Below are positions 50,761 through 59,873 of a stretch of 64,000 bases of DNA, one piece after another. Within the stretch, counting starts at the first letter, position 1. Each line of letters starts with the position of its first letter. The stretch comes from DASWTL01 sp035575925 (GTDB lineage: Bacteria; Bacteroidota; Bacteroidia; Sphingobacteriales; Sphingobacteriaceae). The notes beneath the pieces are model-generated. The model was not told where the DNA came from. It searched no databases and worked only from the letters and a program-made list of their open reading frames with translations. Location: the NCBI GenBank assembly GCA_035575925.1, contig DATLXK010000053.1, positions 4,369 to 68,368 on the forward strand, read 5' to 3'. Position numbers and translations under genes: made by a program.

Positions 50761-52803
50761 ATGAATTTCCTGTATCCCGGATTTCTATTTGCACTCGCAG
50801 CCATATCCATTCCGGTAATTATTCACTTATTTAATTTCAGGAGGTTTAAAAAAGTATACTTCAGTAATGTGAGGTTTCTTAAAGATGTAGAACAACAAAC
50901 ATCGTCCGGACAAAAAATTAAGAACAGGCTTATTTTAGCCACCAGAATACTGGCAATAACCTTTATTGTATTAGCATTCGCAAAACCGTACATTCCAGAT
51001 AAAAGCAACTTCAATTCATTCCAATCGCAGGTTATCAGTGTTTACATTGATAATTCCTATAGTATGGAAACGGTGAATAAGGAGGGTTCGCTTCTGGATG
51101 AAGCAAAACGACGGGCTAAAGAAATAGCTTTGGCATATAGCTTAAATGATAAATTTCAGCTGCTTACCAATGATTTTGAAGGCAAACATCAGCGGCTATT
51201 GGGTTATGATGATTTTTTAAGCGCAGTTGATGAGGTGAAAATCAGCAGTAACAACAGAACAGCTGATCAAATTATAAGCCGCCAATCTGACGTGTTTTCA
51301 TCAGAACCTAACTCAAAAAAAAATATCTATCTTATATCAGATTTCCAGAAAAACATACTGAACAGCACCCTGATTAAGCCAGATACGGGAATTTCGGTAA
51401 GGATGGTTAAATTAAAGGCCAACTCGCTGCCTAATATCTCGGTAGACTCGGTTTGGTTTACAAGTCCGGTACACAGGCCGGGGCAAACCGAAAAATTAGT
51501 AGTAAAGCTCCGGAATAACTCGGATAAACCTGCTCCGCAAATCCCCGTAAAACTGACGGTAAACAATCAGCAAAAAGCATTAGGAAGTATTTCGCTCGAA
51601 CCACGGGGCACAAAGAGTGATACACTTTCATTCAGCGGTCTTGGGGCTGGCTGGCAATCCGGTGAGATAAGTATCAATGATTATCCAATTGTTTTTGACG
51701 ACCGTTTTTATTTCAGCTTTAGGATAAGGAAAAACTTACCTGTTTTAAGTATTAACGGTAATAATCCAAGCAGGTACCTGCAGGCAGTCTACAGATCAGA
51801 TCAGTTTTTTCAGCTTGAAAATACACCTGCGGGTAATATAAGTTACTCCACAATTGCCAGTTATCCAATTATAATTCTGAATGAAGTTAGTGAATTATCA
51901 ACCGGGTTATCTCAGCAATTAGTCGCCTATGTTCGTAACGGGGGAAGCTTGGTAGTTTTCCCTTCATTGACTGGAAATCAGTCCGCTTTAGGTGGATTTT
52001 TACAAAATATTAATGCAGATATTCCGGAAACCATTGTAACTGCTGACACAAAAGTGATCTCACTTAATCAGCAGCATGCCGTGTTTACCGGTGTATTTGA
52101 CCGTATTCCTTCAAACCTGGAACTCCCGGCAGCAAAATCGTATCTCCAATATAGCTTAAGAAACACTACAAACCGAAAAGCTATTCTGGAATTCCCGGGT
52201 CGAAGAACCTTTTTTGCTGAATATATTTCGGGAAAGGGCAGGGTATATTTATCGGCAGTTCCTCTTGATGAAGAAGCAAGTAACCTGGTACGTCATTCGC
52301 TGTTTGTTCCTTTAATGTTTCAAACGGCATTATTAAGTTTAAGAAACCAGTGGCTTTTCTATACGTTGGGCCGGGAGCAGTTAATTGAAACCGATAAAAT
52401 AACGTTAAGTACTAATCAAACCCTGAAACTGCGGGGGACTAACTTTGAAGCTATACCTGATGTAAAACAGCTTGAAACTGGTACTGCTTTATACCTTGCG
52501 GATCAAATAAAAAAAACCGGTAATTACAGTTTAACCAAAGGTGATAGCTTACTTCTGGTACTTTCTTATAACGATAACCGCACCGAATCTGATTTGAGCT
52601 ATGCTTCTAAAAAAGAAATTGAAGATAAGTTTTCATCGGATAATATGAAAGTTTTTCAACCGGGTAGCGGATCAGTACAGAATGCCATAAAGGCAGCCAA
52701 TTATGGTACACAGTTATGGAAAGTTTGCCTTATTTTAGCCCTATTATTTCTTGCAGTTGAAATTGTGCTGATACGTTTTTATAACAAATTCCATCAAAAA
52801 TGA
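50761..52803 (+). CDS. BatA-domain and VWA-like membrane protein
   Basis: A protein of 680 residues. The N-terminal BatA module (LYPGFLFALAAISIPVIIHL, FNFRRFKKVYFSNVRFLKDV, second helix about 60-80) is followed by a VWA-like domain whose metal site begins VYIDNSYSMETV (DxSxS is DNSYS), a beta-rich middle region, and one last transmembrane helix (about 655-675). It is common in Bacteroidota as a single large protein and thought to organise envelope complexes; the role is not established. It heads a row with the dihydroorotase-like gene ten bases downstream. Confidence 0.85.
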   Translation: MNFLYPGFLFALAAISIPVIIHLFNFRRFKKVYFSNVRFLKDVEQQTSSGQKIKNRLILATRILAITFIVLAFAKPYIPDKSNFNSFQSQVISVYIDNSYSMETVNKEGSLLDEAKRRAKEIALAYSLNDKFQLLTNDFEGKHQRLLGYDDFLSAVDEVKISSNNRTADQIISRQSDVFSSEPNSKKNIYLISDFQKNILNSTLIKPDTGISVRMVKLKANSLPNISVDSVWFTSPVHRPGQTEKLVVKLRNNSDKPAPQIPVKLTVNNQQKALGSISLEPRGTKSDTLSFSGLGAGWQSGEISINDYPIVFDDRFYFSFRIRKNLPVLSINGNNPSRYLQAVYRSDQFFQLENTPAGNISYSTIASYPIIILNEVSELSTGLSQQLVAYVRNGGSLVVFPSLTGNQSALGGFLQNINADIPETIVTADTKVISLNQQHAVFTGVFDRIPSNLELPAAKSYLQYSLRNTTNRKAILEFPGRRTFFAEYISGKGRVYLSAVPLDEEASNLVRHSLFVPLMFQTALLSLRNQWLFYTLGREQLIETDKITLSTNQTLKLRGTNFEAIPDVKQLETGTALYLADQIKKTGNYSLTKGDSLLLVLSYNDNRTESDLSYASKKEIEDKFSSDNMKVFQPGSGSVQNAIKAANYGTQLWKVCLILALLFLAVEIVLIRFYNKFHQK

Positions 52804-52813
52804 CAAACACATA

Positions 52814-54076
52814 ATGAACCAGTCTTTTATACTTCGTTCTGTCACCAATCTTTACCCTAATAGTGAATTTTATAAAAAAGATATAGATGTTTTAATAAAA
52901 GATGGCAACATTGCTGCATTAGGTGAGAATATTAAAGCTAAAGGGACAGAAGAAATAGATATGACGGGGCAATACCTGACGCCCGGATTTATGGACCTGA
53001 ATGCTAATTTTGGCGAACCGGGCGAGGAAACTAAAGAAGATATTGAAACCGGATCAAGAGCCGCTGCTTCCGGTGGGTTTACAGGCGTAGCGCTCATGCC
53101 GAATACCAATCCTCCAATTCATTCAAAATCAGAAATTTCATTTGTAGTAAACAGGTCCCGCGGAAATGTGGTTAATATTTATCCACTGGGGTGTCTCAGC
53201 AAAAACAGGGAAGGTGAGGATCTTGCCGAACTGTACGATATGTCATTGTCCGGAGCACGGGCTTTTACAGATGGTGACCGCCCTGTAACTGATTCCGGCC
53301 TGATGAGCAGGGCATTGCTTTATGCAAAAGGGTTTAACGGCCTTATTTTTTCAAACCCGGAAGACAGTTCCATAGCCGGAAAAGGCCAGATGAATGAGGG
53401 AGTTATGAGTACGTTGCTAGGACTGAAAGGAATTCCCGCCCTTGCGGAAGAAATGGCGATCTCACGTGATCTGTACCTTGCTGAATACAATGATTCACCA
53501 ATTCACTTCAGTACAATATCTACCCGCGGCAGTGTTGATCTTATCCGGGAAGCTAAAAAAAAGGGAATTAAAGTTACCTGTGATGTTGCGGCACACAATC
53601 TTGTATTTAATGAGGAGCAACTAAGTGGATTTGACAGTAATTTTAAGGTGAAGCCGCCGCTCCGAACTAAAGATGATATCCGGGCACTGATATCCGGATT
53701 GAAAGATGGTACTGTAGATGCCATTGTTTCTCAGCATACTCCACATGAAATAGAATTTAAAAATGTAGAGTTTGAAACAGCTTCATATGGAATTATAGGT
53801 TTGCAAACCGTTCTTCCATTAGCTCTTAAAACTAAGTTATCGCCAGAACTTCTGGTAGAAAAATTATGTGTTGCCCCCAGGAAGATATTATCGGTTCCGC
53901 TATTTGGTTTGAAGGAGAATACTCCTGCAGATTTCATTGTTTGGAATAAGGATACAGAATGGGAATTTAATGCAACTGCTAATCTTTCAAAATCCTCTAA
54001 TTCCCCTTTGCTCAATCAAAAGCTAAAAGGAAGGGTTACTTTCGTTTGTAATAATAATCAAGTTTTTATACCTTAA
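52814..54076 (+). CDS. Dihydroorotase homologue lacking metal ligands
   Basis: A protein of 420 residues with the amidohydrolase fold (EEIDMTGQYLTPGFMDL, AASGGFTGVALMPNTNPPIH). The expected metal motif DxHxHxREPG is instead DLNANFGEPG: both His are Asn (63 and 65) and the Arg is Gly. The expected DHAPH near the end is QHTPH (Gln307), so the catalytic Asp is lost too. This pattern is that of non-catalytic PyrC-like proteins that support aspartate transcarbamoylase in other bacteria. A true dihydroorotase must be encoded elsewhere if pyrimidine synthesis is active. Confidence 0.85.
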   Translation: MNQSFILRSVTNLYPNSEFYKKDIDVLIKDGNIAALGENIKAKGTEEIDMTGQYLTPGFMDLNANFGEPGEETKEDIETGSRAAASGGFTGVALMPNTNPPIHSKSEISFVVNRSRGNVVNIYPLGCLSKNREGEDLAELYDMSLSGARAFTDGDRPVTDSGLMSRALLYAKGFNGLIFSNPEDSSIAGKGQMNEGVMSTLLGLKGIPALAEEMAISRDLYLAEYNDSPIHFSTISTRGSVDLIREAKKKGIKVTCDVAAHNLVFNEEQLSGFDSNFKVKPPLRTKDDIRALISGLKDGTVDAIVSQHTPHEIEFKNVEFETASYGIIGLQTVLPLALKTKLSPELLVEKLCVAPRKILSVPLFGLKENTPADFIVWNKDTEWEFNATANLSKSSNSPLLNQKLKGRVTFVCNNNQVFIP

Positions 54077-54079
54077 CAT

Positions 54080-54742
54080 ATGGATAAGAGAGTACAAGAT
54101 GCGCTGCATTTTTCCACTGAGCAATTTGCCGAAGCAGAAAATATATCGCCGGCAAATTTCTTATCATCGCTGGAAGCGGTGTTTAACTCAGGTGAAACCT
54201 TTATTGAGAAAGTTAGTGCATTAGATAAAGTTTTTGATGAAAATGAAGCTTTAAATCCTCTACGGGAAGTCTATTTTGATCTGTTACTTATTAACTTTTT
54301 CACAGAAGATGTAAAAAAGCTGGAGGAAGATTACCTGGATTCGCCGGAATGGGAAGAAATAGAAGAAGGAACATTAGAGCGGGGGACGGAACTTTTAAAT
54401 GTACTTCTTTACTTACGCGAGTGTGATGATGAAGATATAGAACCTGAACTGGAAGATTATTTGAAGGAATTCCTACTGGTTGAAGAAGATGAGTTTCAGG
54501 ATGAGCACCGCATTTATGAGGATGTTATTGCAAACCAGATACTTACCGATAGCTCTTATGAGGAGATTGCACGAACTGCACAGAAGCTTGATAAAGAATC
54601 AGAACTCAAAGAACTGTTTTATCCGTTAATGAGCTTTTTTCACGAACAAAACCCTGCGCAGGAGGATTTGGAAGAATTTAAAATATATAGTTCGCAAAAA
54701 TCTTTTGACGTGGCAATTTATACTTTGTTAACAAACTACTAA
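54080..54742 (+). CDS. Acidic conserved-type protein of unknown function
   Basis: A protein of 220 residues, strongly acidic with helical repeats (LEEDYLDSPEWEEIEEGTLE, then ELEDYLKEFLLVEEDEFQDE). No signal peptide or motif known to me. It lies three bases after the dihydroorotase-like gene and 23 bases before the DUF4199 gene, an order that I recall as conserved among Bacteroidota. An adaptor or regulatory role is possible; no function can be assigned. Confidence 0.75.
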   Translation: MDKRVQDALHFSTEQFAEAENISPANFLSSLEAVFNSGETFIEKVSALDKVFDENEALNPLREVYFDLLLINFFTEDVKKLEEDYLDSPEWEEIEEGTLERGTELLNVLLYLRECDDEDIEPELEDYLKEFLLVEEDEFQDEHRIYEDVIANQILTDSSYEEIARTAQKLDKESELKELFYPLMSFFHEQNPAQEDLEEFKIYSSQKSFDVAIYTLLTNY

Positions 54743-54765
54743 TATCAAACTTAAATAATTTATAT

Positions 54766-55326
54766 ATGGAAACTACTTTAGAAACCTCTGAAAATCCCAA
54801 AAAGCTTGCTTTTACTAATGGATTGATCTGGGCAGCGATTAACATCGCTATTTTTCTGGTTATTTATTATGTTAAGGCTGATTGGATGGGTAATACCCTA
54901 TATCAGATAATTCAGTTTTTGATAGGGTTGGGGCTTGCTATTTATTTTTGTATGGATTTAAGGAAGAAACTGGGAGGGTACTGGTCTTTTAAAGAGGCTT
55001 TGGGAACCATTTTTATAATGTTTGTAACACAAGCTCTTATAGTATATTTTTTTACAATCATTTTCGGAAAATTTATTGAGCCTGAATACGCAGTAAAAAT
55101 GGAAGAAATAACGGTGAATGCTACAACTTCTATGATGGAGAAGATGGGATCAAGCCAGGAAGAGATTGATGAAGTGTTGGAAAAATCGGCTGAGAACTCA
55201 AATATGAGCGGCAAGAAGATTCTTACAGGTTTAGGCGGAGTCATCATTATGTATTTTATTGGTGCGCTGATTTTTGCTGCGATATTTAAAAAAGAGCGTC
55301 CAATGTTTGTAAATGCAGAAGAATAA
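54766..55326 (+). CDS. DUF4199 membrane protein
   Basis: A protein of 186 residues with four hydrophobic segments (about 19-36, 45-62, 76-98 and 153-172). FKEALGTIFIMFVTQALIVY and the soluble helix containing TTSMMEKMGSSQEEIDEVLE between the third and fourth segments are the DUF4199 signature. The function is unknown. It closes the row starting at 50761 and is followed by a terminator. Confidence 0.85.
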   Translation: METTLETSENPKKLAFTNGLIWAAINIAIFLVIYYVKADWMGNTLYQIIQFLIGLGLAIYFCMDLRKKLGGYWSFKEALGTIFIMFVTQALIVYFFTIIFGKFIEPEYAVKMEEITVNATTSMMEKMGSSQEEIDEVLEKSAENSNMSGKKILTGLGGVIIMYFIGALIFAAIFKKERPMFVNAEE

Positions 55327-55344
55327 TAGTGTATAATATTTGCA

Positions 55345-55382
55345 CGTGCAATTAATCAGTTTTTGATGATTGCACGTTTTTT
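55345..55382 (+). terminator. Terminator after the DUF4199 gene
   Basis: CGTGCAAT (55345-55352) pairs with ATTGCACG (55369-55376), extended by an inner ATCA/TGAT, and is followed by six T. It lies in front of the glycosyltransferase gene, which must then have its own promoter or rely on read-through. Confidence 0.7.
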
Positions 55383-55417
55383 ATCACATTCAACAGCTCT
55401 TACCTCCAAAAATAAAA

Positions 55418-56368
55418 ATGAATATCTCGGTAGTTATCCCCTTATATAATGAAGAAGAATCATTGCCGGAATTAACTGCTTGGATTAAATCAGTGATGGA
55501 TAAGAATAATTTCTGCTATGAAATTATTCTTGTTGATGATGGAAGCAATGATAATTCATGGAATGTTATTGAGCAGATAAAGCAACTGGATCCCCATATC
55601 CGGGGAATAAAATTCCGACGGAATTACGGAAAATCAGCAGCCTTAAATGTTGGATTTGAGGCAGCACAGGGAGATGTGGTAATTACAATGGATGCCGATC
55701 TGCAGGATAGTCCGGATGAAATACCTGAACTATATCGCCGAATCAGGGAAGAAGGTTGTGATCTTATTTCAGGATGGAAGCAAAAAAGGTATGATCCACT
55801 TACCAAAACAATACCTACCAGATTATTTAATGCCGCTACACGCAGCATGTCGGGAATTAATAACCTTCATGATTTTAATTGCGGACTAAAGGCATATCGA
55901 AAAGAAGTGGTTAAGAGCATTGAGGTATATGGCGAAATGCATCGGTACATTCCTGTTATTGCAAAATGGGCCGGATTTAAAAAAATCGGCGAGCAGGTAG
56001 TTGAACACAGGGCTCGCAAATATGGAACTACCAAGTTTGGGTTCAGCCGATTTGTAAACGGTTTTTTAGATCTTTTGTCGATATTTTTTGTGGGTAAGTT
56101 CGCCAAACGCCCGATGCATTTTTTTGGCACCATGGGTGTATTAAGCTTCACAGCGGGATTTATTATCACCATAGGCCTTATCACCGACAAACTGATAGAT
56201 ATTGCTAACCATGCTAAATATCGCAATGTAACAGATCAGCCATTGTTTTATATCGCTTTGGTTGCTATTATTGTTGGTTTTCAATTATTTCTGACAGGGT
56301 TTATTGCGGAGTTGGTGGCGCGTAATTCGCCGGAGCGTAACTCTTACCAAATAGAACGAACTATATAA
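55418..56368 (+). CDS. Family 2 glycosyltransferase, DPM1/GtrB type
   Basis: A protein of 316 residues from ATG 55418 (the catalytic domain begins at once; the 16-residue upstream extension overlaps the terminator). The GT2 domain has VVIPLYNEEESLPELTAWI, LVDDGSNDNSW, RNYGKSAALNVGFEAAQGD and the DxD motif TMDADLQDSPDEIPEL; two C-terminal transmembrane helices follow. Such enzymes move a sugar onto undecaprenyl or dolichyl phosphate. The sugar is not predictable. Confidence 0.88.
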   Translation: MNISVVIPLYNEEESLPELTAWIKSVMDKNNFCYEIILVDDGSNDNSWNVIEQIKQLDPHIRGIKFRRNYGKSAALNVGFEAAQGDVVITMDADLQDSPDEIPELYRRIREEGCDLISGWKQKRYDPLTKTIPTRLFNAATRSMSGINNLHDFNCGLKAYRKEVVKSIEVYGEMHRYIPVIAKWAGFKKIGEQVVEHRARKYGTTKFGFSRFVNGFLDLLSIFFVGKFAKRPMHFFGTMGVLSFTAGFIITIGLITDKLIDIANHAKYRNVTDQPLFYIALVAIIVGFQLFLTGFIAELVARNSPERNSYQIERTI

Positions 56369-56370
56369 TT

Positions 56371-56524
56371 TGCTAATGAGGGTAATTTGTCAATTTGCTA
56401 ATGATTCAATTTGTCGATTAGAATAACAGGAAATCTAAATAATTCTGCACATCCGCACATTGACAAATAGCAAATCGTCACGCCAGAACAATTAACACAT
56501 AACCACATCAGCACATTGACAAAT
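56371..56524. repeat. Spacer with short direct and inverted repeats
   Basis: GCACATTGACAAAT occurs at 56455-56468 and 56511-56524; its inverse ATTTGTCAAT is at 56385-56394. Other fragments of the same vocabulary (TTTGCTAATG twice, CACATCAGC) fill the 163-base gap between two glycosyltransferase genes. Spacing is irregular. It is probably a dispersed low-complexity filler, not a regulatory array. Confidence 0.55.
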
Positions 56525-56531
56525 TGTACCC

Positions 56532-57503
56532 ATGTTCTTCTCCATCATTATTCCCCTTTATAACCGCCCGGAGGAGATCGGTGAATTACTGCAAACCCTA
56601 ACCCGCCAAACATACACGCAGTTTGAAGTGCTGGTTGTAGAAGATGGCTCAGAAAATGATGCAAAAACTATTGTTGAAAGTTATTCTGATCAACTGGATA
56701 TCCGATATTTTTATAAAAAAAATGAAGGTCAGGGATTTTCCAGGAACTATGGCTTTGAACGTGCCAAAGGCGATTATTTCATCATCTTTGATTCGGATTG
56801 TTTAATACCGCATCACTATTTCGAAACAGTAAAGAATTACTTGTACGAAGATAACCTGGATGCTTACGGCGGTCCGGATGCAGCGCATACCTCTTTCACA
56901 CCAGTTCAAAAAGCCATCAGCTATGCAATGACATCCCCATTTACTACAGGAGGGATCAGGGGAAATAAAAAACGCATGGGAGGACAGTTCCATCCCCGCA
57001 GTTTTAACATGGGGATTTCGAGGGAAGTTTGGGAAAAAACAAACGGTTTTATTCTGACAAGGCTGGGAGAGGATATTGAATACAGTATTCGTATCCACAA
57101 GGCCGGGTTTAAGATTGGTTTAATTCCCGATGCTGTGGTATATCATAAACGGCGAACCAGCTTCAAACAATTTTATAAGCAATTGCATTTCTTTGGAAGG
57201 GCCAGAATAAATATTCATAGCTTTTTTCCATCAGAACTTAAGCTTGTGCATTTTTTCCCAGCAGCATTTACTGTATTTCTTTTTTTAGCTGTAGTGGTTA
57301 ATCTTATGTCGGTGAAGATTGCAGTAATTAGCAACATTTTGCTAGTTATTTATATATTGTTGATATTTTTTCATTCATTAAGCATAAACAAATCAGCAAA
57401 AGTTGCATTTTTGAGCATAATTGCTTCCCTGGTACAATTAACCGCTTACGGCTTAGGTTTTATGCAGGATTTTTATAGACGAATTATTTTAAAACAAGCT
57501 TAA
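56532..57503 (+). CDS. Family 2 glycosyltransferase with C-terminal membrane helices
   Basis: A protein of 323 residues. GT2 core: FSIIIPLYNRPEEIGELLQT, VVEDGSENDAKTIV, GFSRNYGFERAKGDYFIIFD with DSDCLIPHH as the DxD region, and EDIEYSIRIHKAGFK as the catalytic-base ED motif. Two transmembrane helices lie near 235-300. The acceptor is probably a lipid or surface glycan. It is followed after three bases by a membrane protein gene. Confidence 0.88.
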   Translation: MFFSIIIPLYNRPEEIGELLQTLTRQTYTQFEVLVVEDGSENDAKTIVESYSDQLDIRYFYKKNEGQGFSRNYGFERAKGDYFIIFDSDCLIPHHYFETVKNYLYEDNLDAYGGPDAAHTSFTPVQKAISYAMTSPFTTGGIRGNKKRMGGQFHPRSFNMGISREVWEKTNGFILTRLGEDIEYSIRIHKAGFKIGLIPDAVVYHKRRTSFKQFYKQLHFFGRARINIHSFFPSELKLVHFFPAAFTVFLFLAVVVNLMSVKIAVISNILLVIYILLIFFHSLSINKSAKVAFLSIIASLVQLTAYGLGFMQDFYRRIILKQA

Positions 57504-57506
57504 TAA

Positions 57507-58256
57507 ATGAACAAGCCCTTTTCGGTTAATGAAGTTATAGCAGATGCATGGATCATTGCTAAGAAAAATATATGGATAATACTGGGATTCACAGCGATAT
57601 ATTTTGTAACGATGTTCGTTATAAGTTCCATATTAAGTATTCTGCTTGGGGAATCCACAACCTCAATGGCCTTATTGCAAAATGTGCTGATTAATCTGGC
57701 CGATGCTTTTATATCAGTAGCGATGTATCAGGTGTTTTTTAAACTGATCGATGACGAAGGCAATCCTGAATTTCCGGACTTTGTTCCAAACCTGATGAAA
57801 GCATTTAATTTTGTTATGGTTAAACTCATTATCGGATTAGTAGCAGTGGTTTTAATAGCTATAATTGCTGCAGTCTATTTTATGAACTCACCCGAAATTG
57901 AAATAGACTCTACTAATCCATTTAACTGGAAACTTTTGCCTGTATTTATTTTGATAGCTATTCCATTAATATATTTTACCATCAGACTTTGTTTTTCTTT
58001 ATGCTTTATTGTTGACCAGGAATCCGGTGCTACCGAATCTATAAGTCAAAGCTGGACATTGACGTCGGGAAATTTCTGGTTTTTGTTATGGCTGTTCGTC
58101 GTTATTCTGGGTATTAACATACTGGGTGCAATTGCATTGTTTGTCGGACTGTTTTTTACTTTCCCATTCTCTATTTTAATGATCATAATCGCTTACCGTC
58201 ATATGGTCAACAATTATGCAGATGAAGAGGAAGTATTGATTGAGGACAACGCATAA
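57507..58256 (+). CDS. Polytopic membrane protein (DUF975/GDPD-membrane-domain-like)
   Basis: A protein of 249 residues with about six hydrophobic segments and a short cytoplasmic N-terminus (NKPFSVNEVIADAWIIAKKN). The pattern resembles membrane domains of the glycerophosphoryl diester phosphodiesterase group and DUF975, with a conserved-looking SISQSWTLTSGNFWFLL segment. No catalytic motif is seen. It is close to the glycosyltransferase before it (three bases) and the GH3-like gene after it (three bases). Confidence 0.7.
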   Translation: MNKPFSVNEVIADAWIIAKKNIWIILGFTAIYFVTMFVISSILSILLGESTTSMALLQNVLINLADAFISVAMYQVFFKLIDDEGNPEFPDFVPNLMKAFNFVMVKLIIGLVAVVLIAIIAAVYFMNSPEIEIDSTNPFNWKLLPVFILIAIPLIYFTIRLCFSLCFIVDQESGATESISQSWTLTSGNFWFLLWLFVVILGINILGAIALFVGLFFTFPFSILMIIIAYRHMVNNYADEEEVLIEDNA

Positions 58257-58259
58257 TTC

Positions 58260-59768
58260 ATGGGATTAAAAGCTGCTCTGAGCAAGCCTTTTGCTGCATT
58301 TGTAGTTTGGCAAATGAGCAAATGGAAAAAAAATGCAGTTACTGCACAAAATACCGTTTTACAAAACCTTATTCGTGAAGCTAAACATACTGTATTTGGC
58401 CGGGACCATCATTTTGAGCAAATTCAATGCTACGCGGATTTTAAAAAAAACGTGCCCATCCGCGATTATGAAGAACTTCGCAGTTATGTAGACCGTGTAG
58501 TAAAAGGAGAGCCAGAGGTACTTTGGCCCGGTAAACCTGTTTATTTTGCCAAAACTTCCGGAACTACCTCAGGTACTAAATATATCCCCATTTCAAAGGA
58601 ATCTATGCCTGAACATATTAAGGCAGCCAGAAATGCTTTATTGTGCTATATCCATGAAACAGGAAATACCGCTTTTATTGATGGTAAAATGATCTTTCTG
58701 CAGGGTAGCCCCGTTATGGATAGTAAAGAAGGAATATCATTTGGAAGGTTATCCGGGATAGTTGCCCATCATGTACCACAATATTTACAAAAAAACCGCC
58801 TACCATCTTATAAAACTAACTGCATAGAAGACTGGGAAAAAAAAGTGGACGCAATTGTTGATGAAACCATGCATGAGGATCTGCGCCTTATTTCTGGCAT
58901 TCCACCATGGATCCAGATGTACTATGACAGGTTATCTGAAAAATCAGGAGGGAAAAAAGTAAAGGAAATATTTAAAAACCTGAGCCTGTTTGTATACGGA
59001 GGAGTGAATTTTGAGCCTTACCGTGCAAAACTGGAAGAAAGTATTGGTAAGCGAATAGATTCGATTGAGACCTATCCGGCATCTGAAGGATTTATTGCAT
59101 TTCAAGACAGTCAGAAAGAAAAAGGACTTCTTTTACTTGCCGATGCCGGCATCTTTTATGAGTTTATTTCTGCTGATGATTACTATACTGAAAACCCAAC
59201 CAGGATATCTTTGCAGAATGTTGAAATGGGTATTAGTTATGCTATTATTTTAAATACAAATGCCGGTTTATGGGGGTATAGTATCGGTGATACTGTAAAG
59301 TTTGTCTCTAAAGATCCTTATCGCATTCTGGTTACAGGCAGAATCAAACACTTTATATCTGCATTTGGAGAGCATGTTATAGGCGAGGAGGTGGAAAGTG
59401 CATTACTTTCGGTGGCCAATTCAGAAGGAGTGGAGATCACTGAATTTACCGTAGCGCCTCAGGTAATTGCGGGGGACAATCAATTACCTTATCATGAGTG
59501 GTTTATTGAATTTGCCAAATTACCAGCAGATATGGATGCTTTCCGATTAAAAATTGATGCTGCTTTACAGGAAAAAAATGGTTACTACTCGGATCTTATT
59601 AAAGGAAGTGTATTGCAGCCTTTAAAAATAAGGCTATTACAAAAAAATGCGTTTATAAATTATATGCGATCTGAAAATAAGCTTGGGGGGCAGAATAAAG
59701 TTCCCAGATTATCAAACGACAGGAATATAGCGGATAAATTAAACCAATATATTCTGCATGATGAATAA
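58260..59768 (+). CDS. GH3 auxin-responsive promoter family protein (acyl-adenylating)
   Basis: A protein of 502 residues. The ANL-type adenylation core is present: AKTSGTTSGTKYIPISKESM for phosphate binding, NLSLFVYGGVNFEPYRAKLE, ETYPASEGFIAFQDS and GYSIGDTVKFVSKDPYRILV with RIKHFISAFGEHV. Plant GH3 proteins conjugate acyl acids to amino acids; the bacterial substrate is unknown. It is commonly found upstream of dxr in this phylum. Confidence 0.9.
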   Translation: MGLKAALSKPFAAFVVWQMSKWKKNAVTAQNTVLQNLIREAKHTVFGRDHHFEQIQCYADFKKNVPIRDYEELRSYVDRVVKGEPEVLWPGKPVYFAKTSGTTSGTKYIPISKESMPEHIKAARNALLCYIHETGNTAFIDGKMIFLQGSPVMDSKEGISFGRLSGIVAHHVPQYLQKNRLPSYKTNCIEDWEKKVDAIVDETMHEDLRLISGIPPWIQMYYDRLSEKSGGKKVKEIFKNLSLFVYGGVNFEPYRAKLEESIGKRIDSIETYPASEGFIAFQDSQKEKGLLLLADAGIFYEFISADDYYTENPTRISLQNVEMGISYAIILNTNAGLWGYSIGDTVKFVSKDPYRILVTGRIKHFISAFGEHVIGEEVESALLSVANSEGVEITEFTVAPQVIAGDNQLPYHEWFIEFAKLPADMDAFRLKIDAALQEKNGYYSDLIKGSVLQPLKIRLLQKNAFINYMRSENKLGGQNKVPRLSNDRNIADKLNQYILHDE

Positions 59769-59785
59769 CGCGGTATTTTCGATCT

Positions 59786-59846
59786 TGGTCATTTCGACGC
59801 AGGAGAAATCTAATAATAATTCAGTCCGTCAATAGATTTCTTCTCC
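59786..59846. repeat. Degenerate copy of a dispersed palindromic repeat
   Basis: GGTCATTTCGACGCAGGAGA leads into AATCTA; AGAAATCTA (59804-59812) pairs with TAGATTTCT (59833-59841), and GGAG with CTCC beyond a three-base insertion. The words GTCATTTCGA and GGAGAAATCT are those of a widespread Bacteroidota palindromic element that I recognise. The right-hand GTCATTTCGA arm is missing. Confidence 0.6.
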
Positions 59847-59873
59847 ATCTAATGATAATTCACAATAAATAAC

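Noticed and set aside
56371..56524. CRISPR-like or iteron array between the glycosyltransferase genes
   Set aside because: Only two 14-base direct copies plus inverted fragments with irregular spacing; no regular spacers and no cas or rep gene.
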